A model generated the notes under the pieces. That model saw only the letters and a list, made by a program, of their open reading frames with translations, had not been told where the DNA came from and ran no database searches. Source: Zingiber officinale (taxonomy: Eukaryota > Streptophyta > Magnoliopsida > Zingiberales > Zingiberaceae). Taken from it: a stretch of 64,000 bases of DNA. Below, in pieces: positions 55,645 to 64,000 of the stretch (within the stretch, counting starts at the first letter, position 1; every line of letters starts with the position of its first letter). The position numbers and the translations under genes are program-made. The DNA is taken from contig NC_055998.1 in assembly GCF_018446385.1 (NCBI RefSeq), positions 70,798,744 through 70,862,743 of the forward strand, written 5' to 3'.

Positions 55645-56678
55645 CCCCAAACTTAAACCTTTACTTATCCTCAAGCAAACCATGCAATCTAGAATCATGA
55701 GCTAATAATGAGATTCCTAGTGATTCTACTCAGTTCTACCAAACTAGTGAAACTGATGAGCATAATCAAGAATAATCTATAAGTAAGCATTTTATTGTTA
55801 TCGAATAAAATTTTACAATCTAGAAACATATGTAGGAATAAATGCATCATAATCCTTGGCAAATCAATTTAACTCTATCAAATAATTTCAATAGTGAGCA
55901 TGATCATGAATGGATTTAACTAGCCTATGAATGAGTTCTCCATGCTCAGTGTAAATAGTGACCTAAATTTCTCAAGTTTCAATTCCTAATCTTAGTCAAG
56001 CCGTCATTCAACCATCTTTTCCTTTTATTCCTGGCAATAACACTGCTTGGTTCATCTATTTTAGATCTACCCAAGGTCTAAAAATGTGCTCGATAACAAG
56101 AGAAATCTAGTGTTCATTTTCCTAGTAACCTAACTGAGTCTCAAAGAGGCAAACATCTAGTTTCCACTCATGACAACAATTTTTTTCAATCCCTTATTTT
56201 ATATGCTTTTTTTATATTTTTTTAATTACAAATTTGTAATGATGCAATTAGTGGGATTTTCATTTTTCCAAATGAGTTTTAATGTTTCGAGCATCAATCT
56301 AATAGACAAGGTGTAGTTAAGAAATCATCATGGGAAATTAAGTACTCATCAAATTCAATGAATCATGACTATTTTGAGAACTTTCAACTATCAAAATAAG
56401 GCAAGGTATATAGAGATCCTTAAGCTAGACTACAACCAAATTCTTTTAATGAAAAATAATGTTCATGTCCTACTATTAATGATAAAGATAGATCACCAAA
56501 CATATTAGCACACATATCCTAACAACATGAAATATAAACCGTAAACGTGCGAAAAAATTTATTATCAAATAAGTGTCCTGCTCATTTTGTTCCACTATAG
56601 ATAGAAAAATATATCACTAAATATACTAGCACTAAGAAGTGTAACTCATGAAATTTAGATAATAAGCGTGCTAGTAGT
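55645..56678 (-). other. Interior of the second gag-only element, left part
   Basis: Non-coding. It starts with the decayed polypurine/hairpin module (CCCCAAACTTAAACCTTTAC, CTCAAGCAAACC) and shares with 9,280-10,190 words such as CAAGTTTCAATTCCTAA, GTAACCTAAC(T)GAGTCTCAAAG, CCACTCA(T/C)GACAA and TTTTTCCAAATGAG. Confidence 0.6.
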
Positions 56679-59255
56679 TGTTAGGATGTATACTAAAAGC
56701 CTAACTTTTGGTATAAACATTTTTCTAGAAATAAGAATCACATTGGTCAAATGTCTACATTTATGATAAATGTAATTGTTCAATTAATTTATATTGTAGA
56801 TAACATAGTGTGTGGTGTCACACACAGAAGATCATGTTATCGGTTCCTTATAAATTATAAACAATAGCTCACGACCAAGATGGAAAGGAACAAACCATTG
56901 GAAGGTCGTAGTGTAATTAGGTATTAGTTTATCATAACTATATAATTACACTAGTACACTTAGAGTGTATTGAGTAGGACCATTTGAGGTCGTTTCTTTT
57001 ATACTGACTTTATAAAGGAACAAAGACCTCAGTTATTATGGAAGTGTGTGCTCTTAATCCTAATATAATAACAAGCACATATATTTGATATTTATTTCTT
57101 TAATTTATCAATGGGTGAGATTTAGTTTGATAAATCAATAAGCCCGATAAGTTGGGAAATGATATCACTTATAGTGTGTGTTGTTGATTATAGAAGGAAA
57201 CTGTGTCCTAGTAATCTAGGTTGAGAATGTCCCCAAGAAGAGCTCATAAGTATTGTCATGTTAAACCCTGTAGGTGGACTTAGTCCAACATGACGATAAG
57301 GTTGAGTGGTACTACTCTTGGACTAAGATATTAATTAAACGAGTTGTCAGTAACTCACTTAATTAGTGGACATTCAACATCTTAAACACAGGGAGACTAA
57401 CACACTCATAATAAGAAGGAGCCCAAAATGTAATTTGGGATTGGTGCGGTAGTTCAATAATAGTTCTCTAGTGGAATGAATTATTATTGATAAAATTAAG
57501 TTGTGTGTTCAGGGCGAACACGGGATGCTTAATTTTATCGAGAGACCAAAACCAATTCCTCCTCTCGGTCCCTATCGTATCCTCTTAATTATAGAGTACT
57601 ATACCCACCTTCTTACCCATCCCATAGGGGTCGGCTAAGCTAGTTTGGAGACCAAGCTAGGGCCGGCCAAAGTTTGGTTCATGGGTGCTTCAAGGTGGCC
57701 AGCCCTAGCTTGGGTTCAAGCTTGGTGTGGCCGGCCCAAATTAAAATAAAAGGATTTTTATTTTTAAAACTTTCTTATGTGGATAACATGATTTAAAAGA
57801 GAGTTTAAAAAGTTAAATATTTCCTTTTATAAGATTCTACAAAAGATTAAGAGAAGAGCTAAATCTCTTTCCTTATTTGTAGATTAAAAGGTTGATTTTA
57901 ATTTTGGTAAAAACTTTCCTTTTAACCATGTACATGATTTAAAAGAAAGTTTAAAATTAATAATTCTCTTTTATTAGTGTCTATAAAAGATTAAGAAAAG
58001 ATTTGATATCTTTCCTTATTTGTAGATTGAAAGGAGATTTTAATTTTTAGAGATAACTTTCCGGAAATTATCCACATGTTTAAAGAAAGATTTAATTTAT
58101 AAAATTTCCTTTTTATTAACCAATCATGAAGGGATAAAATTATTGGAGAAATTTTATAAAATTTTCGGAAATAAATAAGGAAGTTTTAATTTCTATTTAA
58201 AATTTTTATTTGCTTGGAGATTTGGTGTGGCCGACCATTATAATAATGAGAAGAAAAATTATTTTTAATTAAATAAATTTTTCCTTTTCATGGCAAAAGA
58301 ATTAAGAAAGTTTTTATTAAAATTTCCTTATTTGCCAAGACCAAGGATTATAAAAAAGGAGGTGGAGGAGCCTTCATGGGTGAACAACCTCTATTCTTTT
58401 CCTTCCTCTCTTCCTTGGTTTTGGTGGCCGACCCTATTTCTCTCCTCTCCTCTTGTTGGCCGAAATCTATCTTCTTGGTGGAGCTCTTGTTTGTGGTCGG
58501 ATCAAGGAAGGAGAAGAAGAAGAGAAAGCAAGCCTCGTCTCTAGCATCCCTTGGAGCATTGGTGGTGGTCGAAATTCTTCATCCTTGAAGAAATTTATTG
58601 TGGCCGAAATCTAGAGGAAAGAAGGAAGGTGGAAAGGTGGTTCTCATCTCGGAAGATCGTTGCCCACACAACGTCCGAGGTTAGAAGAGGAATACGGTGG
58701 AAGATCAAGAGGTCTTTGTCTTCAAAAGAAAGGTATAACTAGTAATGTTTTTCCACATCATGCTAGTTTTATTTCTTTGTAAAAATACCAAATACAAGAG
58801 GCATGCGATTCTAGTATTTCGAATTTATTTTCGATGTTGTGTTCTTTTATTTTTCTTTTTCCTTGTGATTTGATTGTTCTTTTCTGTTGACCTAAAGTTA
58901 TTTAAGGAAATTAAATATTAGCTTTCCTTAAAAGGCTTTGTCTAGTCGGTGGTGGTTGCTCCCATATCCAAGAAGGTCATGTGCCTCGTCACGTCAGTAC
59001 TGGAAGCCAATATTGGAAATTAATATTTAATGGAATTAATAACCTAGGTGATTTGGATCGAACGTGTTAAGTTCCGTAGGAGATCCAAGTCTAAACCTAA
59101 AAGAACAAATAAATTAAACTTAGGATCAAACGTGTTAAGTTCCGCAGGCGATCCAGGTTTAATTTAAAAGAACACATGGTAGCTAGGAAAAGGTTTAGAC
59201 CTTTGTACAAAATTTTTTGTACAGTGGAACCATTAGGTTTTCCGAATAGCAAACA
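56679..59255 (+). mobile_element. Solo copia LTR (same family as 15,267-29,967)
   Basis: 2,577 bases from TGTTAGGATGTATACTAAAAG to AATAGCAAACA, in the opposite orientation to the other copies, flanked by GTAGT (56,674-56,678) and ATAGT (59,256-59,260), one mismatch. No polypurine tract or primer site is attached. Its sequence is more diverged from the two LTRs of 15,267-29,967 than those are from each other, e.g. around 58,340-58,600. Confidence 0.92.
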
Positions 59256-60094
59256 ATAGTAGTTTACTCTCGAACAAGTCGACAGTAATAGTGTAGATAA
59301 TGTAACTCAAAATGCCTCAAAACTTGAGAGAAAACTAATCTAAGAAAACAAAGTGCAAAAATTTATTATCAAAATCTAAACTATAACCCAACCCAACAAA
59401 AAAATAAACTGAAATAATAACAAGAAAGAAACTTGGGTTGTCTCGCAAGAAGTGCTTGTTTTAGATCCTAAGTTCGACTACCTCATTAAACTCATCAAAA
59501 TCTCGATCTTGCCGGAGTGAGAAACTTCCGACTTTTCTTCCAATGGCCCATATTATTATGAAGAGAGCTATCATCATTAAAAGCAATGTAGTGTATCACT
59601 ACTCTCTTCATCTTTGTCTCCTTAAGAGTCCTTTCCAGCGGTCATAGACGGTTCAGTGTGAGCTTCCAATTTTTGGCCTCTTGAAAACCTGCACACCCAC
59701 AAGAAAAACACACCTCCCACATACATGTTAAATAAGTAAGAACTGGAACCATATCAAGTTTAGTTAAGCAGTTATGAGAAATAGAGTCACATCCAACAAA
59801 ATCAATCATAGGTACCTTTATGAAGTTTTCTAAAAGATCACTAGTGATACTTACTTTGTATTGCTGAGAGATACCTAATAGTTCTAAACAAGTGGATGTG
59901 ACTCCTTCTGGATCTTGTAGTGTCTCTAGCTCTGGTTTAAGTGGAGGTGCTTCTAAAAAAGTTGATTCTTGGGGCTCTTCCTCTACTACAAAAACCCCTA
60001 CACATCTATCATCAACTAATTTCATTCTTACAAATTTCATAGTATCAATTAATTGTATGATCAAAGGAGATGATTCTTGAGATGCTGCTTCCAC
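59256..60094 (-). pseudogene. Gag-like ORF, C-terminal part
   Basis: Minus frame 60,094-59,642 is acidic, with SQESSPLIIQLIDTMKFV, EEPQESTFLEAPPLKPELET, TCLELLGISQ and later MWEVCFSCGCAGFQEAKNWK. It matches the tail of the frame at 10,874-11,314 and the downstream stretch at 10,650-10,740 of the other gag-only element, so both belong to one family. Sequence below 59,642 is non-coding, with TTGGGTTGTCTCGCAAGAAG (about 59,434) equivalent to 10,448. Confidence 0.55.
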
Positions 60095-60506
60095 AACACA
60101 GCTCCCTACACTTCCACAACTTCATCAATAACAGGACAATGGGAAGGCTCCTCTTGATTATTGACAATAGGAAGTATTGGAATTAGAGCAGTGCACTCCT
60201 CTGCAGATTCTTTATTTCATTTGCCCCAAGCTCATTTACATTATCATCATTCATCTCATTTGATTGAACCTAGGAGGCTTTGAATCTCTTCCACATTTTC
60301 CATAATCTAACTTCCAAGGTGTGGGAAGAAGCTTCTATATTTTGTTCCTCAAGCTCATATTCATGTATAATGCCCATCTGAGGGTCCTCCCAAGTTGAGA
60401 GTAGATTTGGCGTTTCAATGTAAGATGAGTCTACATTGTTGCTTTTAATCATTTGCTTCATATCCCTAAGCATTTTAGCTTGACTTGCCAAAATTTCTAT
60501 CATGCC
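60095..60506 (-). pseudogene. Gag-like ORF, middle part
   Basis: The minus strand encodes IEILASQAKMLRDMKQMIKS, LSTWEDPQMGIIHEYELEEQ and SHTLEVRLWKMWKRF before a stop at 60,270, in a frame different from the next part. The sequence corresponds in position to the Gln-rich middle of the frame at 11,371-11,827. The N-terminal zinc knuckle is not seen: the homology stops near 60,506, where an unrelated segment begins. Confidence 0.45.
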
Positions 60507-60907
60507 CCAGAGGAGTCCCTGCCAGTGAAATTTTGACAGCATCTCCCCTGTACTAGCGACAATCTGAAACCTTACCACACAACCCTCAGAGCCTCTCACT
60601 CCTCGGGCAACACGGCTAGAACATATACAATATAATACAATAAATAAACATTCCACGTAGTTTATAATAATTCAGCCTCCGGCTGACTACACAACCACGT
60701 AGTTTAATAAAACCTACGCCACTACAACAAGGAAAGCACAACCCACAACGAAAAACCATCACAGCGGAAAATATGGGAAGGGTACCAAAAACTCGATATA
60801 AAATACGCGAGTTCAATAACTACACATCACAAGTCTCTAGTTAACAAAACAAGGAAACACAAGTCCAAAATAGAAAACCATGTTGACACGACGTGGGGAC
60901 TAGCAAC
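60507..60907. other. Orphan segment, probably part of another element
   Basis: Contains an imperfect duplication of CACGTAGTTTA(T)AATAA (60,653-60,672 and 60,693-60,708) around CAGCCTCCGGCTGAC, a GC-rich inverted repeat (CAGCC...GGCTG). It ends at GACTAGCAAC before the next LTR. It is unlike either neighbour. It displaces the primer site and right LTR expected for the gag-only element. Confidence 0.35.
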
Positions 60908-62856
60908 TATTACGAATCGCAAGTGCACGGATTCATCGTCAGTAATATATAAGATTGTCGAACCACAGGGACTGTTGATTAATCACTAGAGATGTCGCAA
61001 AGTAAGTTGTCTAGAAGGTCAAAAGTCAGCTTTGGCGCTTGCAAACTAACGAGAGTGATCGAAAAGAGGAAGAGAAGGATGAGAGAATTGATCTTGGAGG
61101 GAATTGAGCTTTGGGAGATGGATTCTAGGATTTCGATTTCGTTGTGGTGGAACATGATGTATCATGTTCTATCTTTTCCTCATTGTCAATCAGCATACCT
61201 TCGCCGGAAGTTAAAGCTACTATCCTTAAGTATTGATCAAAGAGGATCCCTGTGAAATCCTATTACGATTAACCCCTGTCACTAGGGAACCTCGGTAGAT
61301 CACAAGAATACAAATTTAATCGGTATCATTAGGGATAGAGATTGGCGTTTGGTTTGGTCTCTTACTTCCTTGTGGAGAAGTTGCCCCTCCTTTCACGGGA
61401 ATATCCTAGACGTCCGTGAACGGGTTACCCCTGTTACTAGGGCCCCACGGGTGTATGATCTAAGATCCTCTCATTACGAAATTAGCAATTCCTACACAAT
61501 CAATTAACATGACAAGGCAAAAAGTCTCGTGCATATTAAATAGAAACGAAACAAGAGAAATCATCCAATGAGTAAAGGCACAAACATGAGTCTTACATCA
61601 AACCCTATCTAAAACTACTCCCTACATCCATAGAAAAGGAGATCTACTCCATTGCAAGAGAGGGACAACCCCAAAACATAAAGTAAAGAACACTTACAAC
61701 CCTTGATGTGAGAAGAAGGGGACGAAGAGATGCTTGCCAAGGTTTCCGATGTCTTGGTGATGCCTCCTTGCTTTGGAGATGGACGGAACGTCGAGAGATG
61801 GCAGTGGATGAAGCTCTAGGGTTTCCCCCGAAGGGGAGAACCCTTTCCCAAGGAGAGGGGGAAAAATCCCCAAACCAAAGATGATCCAAGAATAGGGTTC
61901 TTGACCTTTTTATACCTCCTCCAAGCTGTCCAGGAGAACCAGGATTACAGGGGTCCGGTAAACCGAGTTTTTCACCCATTAAACCAGATTTTCTCGTGAT
62001 TCACCCTGAACAAACTTTGTATCTCTTGAAATTATCTTCAATCTGATACTTGGATCGAGCCCTGGCTCAAATCAATCCGAAAGTTATGGCGATTCAATGT
62101 TTGGTCTACGGTCTGGGCGGAGGTCCAGTTGAACCCACGGTTGGGAGGCACGGTTGTGCCATTTAGCACGGGCATACAATGCTTTCTCTTTGTTGGATCT
62201 GAAGTAAAGTTGTAGATCATGAAGTCAGCTACATTTTGATATAAAGAACATCCCGAAACTCCAACAGAACGTAAAGTTATGGCCAAATTACGAATGGTCT
62301 ACAATCTGCCCAAAATTCAGCACAGCTTTGTTTTGGCATGGCACGGCCCGTGTTCTTCGTCACACGGCCGTGTGGAATCCACATGGCCTCATACGGCTTC
62401 TTCTCGGGTTGAGTCACATGACTGTGTGGAACTCACACGACAGTTGCCTTTTCCTTCTCTACGGAGGTCACACGACCGTGTGGATTCACACAGTCGTGAC
62501 CTTCTCTACCTTTGGAATGTTGGCACGGTCGTGTGTTGCTTGGCGACGGGATGATTGGCACGGCCAAGGCCTTCTTCAAATCTGGATTACAAGCATGGTC
62601 GTGCCATTTGGCACGGCCAGAACATGCTATGGCCACACGGTCGTGTGGCCTACACGGCCCAAGTGCTTTTGCTCTATTTTCTCTCCAAATAACGTCCTTT
62701 CAACAAGAAAACACACAAAAGAGCAAATCTTCGAACAAAAGAGTATTAATACTGAATATATGCTAAGAGAGGTGAATATGCATAGAATATACATGAATAA
62801 AGTAAATGAATGTGCGTCAAAACATGTATAAATAATCATAAGATATACGGACATCA
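60908..62856 (-). repeat. LTR of a third Tat-like element
   Basis: Starts TATTACGAATCGCAAGTGCA and ends GGACATCA (1,949 bases). It contains CCCCTGTCACTAGGGAACC (61,273) and CCCCTGTTACTAGGGCCCC (61,429), matching the LTR ending at 41,913. The minus-strand TATA-like box is at about 61,910-61,918. It is followed by the polypurine tract, so it is a 3' LTR with the element extending rightward out of the window. Confidence 0.8.
62330..62670. repeat. Palindromic array in U3 of the third element's LTR
   Basis: CACGGCCGTGTGGAATCCAC (62,361), CACACGACCGTGTGGATTC (62,467), GCACGGTCGTGTG (62,523) and CACACGGTCGTGTGG (62,633) among others, roughly every 40-55 bases. A separate GCACGGTTGTGCC...AGCACGGGC pair lies at 62,148-62,172, nearer the TATA box. 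Confidence 0.8.
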
Positions 62857-62894
62857 CACCCCCAGACTTGAGCCTTTGCTTGTCCTCAAGCAAA
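62857..62894 (-). promoter_or_regulatory. Polypurine tract plus hairpin, third element
   Basis: Minus-strand CAAGTCTGGGGGTG abuts the LTR. The inverted repeat TTTGCTTG (62,875-62,882), loop TCCT, CAAGCAAA (62,887-62,894) is perfect, although its base sequence differs from the one at 9,255-9,276. Confidence 0.75.
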
Positions 62895-64000
62895 ATCCGC
62901 AATCTAGATTTATGCGGTTAGATAGTGCATCATAATCTCTAGCAAGTCAATATAATTCTATCAAATGATTTCATATAATCTCTAGCAAGTCAATATAATT
63001 CTATCAAATGATTTCATTGGTGAGAAAGATACAAAAGTAGTTTGAGTATGACCTAAGTAGTAGTCCTCCGTGCTCAGTGCGAAAGTGGCCTAAATTTATC
63101 AAGTTTCAATCCCCAAGTCTAGTCAAGTCGTCATAAAATTGTGTTCCTTATGCTTCTGGCGATAAGCACTTACCTGCCACACGCAAAGTTCGTTCCCCTC
63201 AAAAATGCTATGCATCGTCTACACACGGTCTCAAAGGAATACTCAGTATCAAGAGAAACAAAGCATTTATTTCCCCAGTAACCTAACTTGGTCTCGAAAG
63301 GGTGAATTGCTAGTTTCCACTCACGACAACTATTTTTTATCCCTTTTTTAAAAAAAAATGTTTGTCAAGTACCAAACTTGAACAAACATTCATTTTTTTT
63401 TGACCGGGGGGGGGGGGGAGGATTGATTTTTTCAAATGAGCTTACATGATCTGAGTTTATCCAGTAACCAAAATGTAGTTGAAAGGTCTCCATAGAAGCA
63501 AGAGTACTAGTCTAATTCTATGAATCATGACTATTTTATAGTTATCAACCATCAAAATAGGCATAGTGTAGAGAGATCCTAAAATAAGGCCAATACTTAA
63601 ACTCTTGTGGTAAAAACATTGCTCACTTTATGCTATCATAGATAGAAAAAGATAGATCACTAAACATAATAGCACCATAAGTAGCCAATAAACCACATGG
63701 AATCTAGAATAAACATACTAGTATTTTGCAATAAGGAACAAATAATCATGATGTGATGTAAGATGTATGGAAAAAGAAGAAAACAAAAATAGAAACTAAA
63801 CTAAACCAAATACATCTAATGTATCCCCCCAGACTTAAACTTTTCATTGTCCCAATGAAAACTAGAAATGTAATGTGAAGGAGATTTATGAAGTTTAGAG
63901 AAGTTACCAATTAATGAGCTCCAAATGGTTGACATTCATGTTTTAAAAATACTCCTCTATCCAATGCTCACATTCCTCCACAACTTTGAATTCTACAAAA
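62895..64000 (-). other. Non-coding interior of the third element, cut by window edge
   Basis: No coding frame. It shares with 9,280-10,260 the words CTTACCTGCCACACGC, CCCCAGTAACCTAACT, TTCCACTCACGACAA and TTTTTCAAATGAGCTTACATGAT. It has a direct duplication of AATCTCTAGCAAGTCAATAT (62,934 and 62,978) and a run of 13 G at 63,406-63,418. The second polypurine/hairpin module is at 63,824-63,861. Confidence 0.65.
63824..63861 (-). repeat. Second, internal polypurine tract with hairpin (third element)
   Basis: Minus-strand TTTAAGTCTGGGGGGATA is preceded by a perfect 9-bp inverted repeat: TTTTCATTG (63,841-63,849), loop TCC, CAATGAAAA (63,853-63,861). It is identical in design and distance (about 970 bases from the LTR-adjacent tract) to 10,197-10,234. 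Confidence 0.75.

Noticed and set aside
1..64000. Integrated plant pararetrovirus or other viral sequence
   Set aside because: I looked for movement-protein, coat-protein and pararetroviral RT patterns and saw none; all RT and integrase traces fit Ty1/copia or Ty3/gypsy elements with LTRs.

Overview
The window is nuclear DNA of a flowering plant, most likely a monocot: it carries Sirevirus-type and other Ty1/copia elements, Tat-type Ty3/gypsy elements, CACTA transposons with TNP2 and ULP1 genes, and GC-rich plant gene fragments with introns. I cannot name the species. I see no intact host gene, no rRNA, tRNA or other RNA gene and no CRISPR array. Nearly all 64 kb is nested transposable elements, most of them dead.

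Left block (1-35,000). A Tat-like Ty3/gypsy element, whose 3' LTR lies at 34,070-35,000 (+), forms the backbone. Two retrotransposons sit in it. The first is a Sirevirus-like copia (start off-window, ending at 14,723). It has a gag remnant and no recognisable pol, and holds a gypsy-like LTR at its left, a solo LTR (4,725-6,394) and a complete gag-only Tat-like element (7,482-13,903) inside its 3' LTR. The second is a minus-strand copia with 2.6-kb LTRs (15,267-29,967), whose upstream LTR contains a 4.9-kb CACTA element (22,694-27,567) that has captured pieces of about four host genes. The backbone itself shows pieces of an antisense ORF (14,724-15,266 and 29,968-31,100) and a striking tandem-repeat array (31,555-33,190) just upstream of its polypurine tract.

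Middle block (35,001-53,703). A diverged, unclassified repeat-derived region (35,001-40,640) carries a solo Sirevirus LTR (35,713-36,988). Next comes a minus-strand Tat-like element with pol: LTR to 41,913, integrase and RNase H. Its integrase is split by a 10.1-kb CACTA element (42,630-52,744) that has the full autonomous layout: a TNP2-type transposase (decayed by nonsense mutations and a frameshift), a Transposase_24-like gene, and a ULP1-type cysteine protease whose catalytic residues are still present.

Right block (53,704-64,000). A gag-only Tat-like element (LTR 53,704-55,644, internal part to about 60,500) is interrupted by a solo copia LTR (56,679-59,255). It is followed by an orphan 400-bp segment and by a further related LTR (60,908-62,856), whose internal region runs off the window.

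The most notable signals are: (1) the Pack-CACTA element with retained introns and a leftover ULP1 terminal exon; (2) dense palindromic CACGGCCGTG-type arrays placed just upstream of the TATA box in six related LTRs; (3) a duplicated hairpin-plus-polypurine-tract module in those elements; (4) a tandem array apparently growing in the 3' untranslated region of the Tat element. Coordinates of LTR ends are by eye from TG/CA ends, target-site duplications and comparison between copies.
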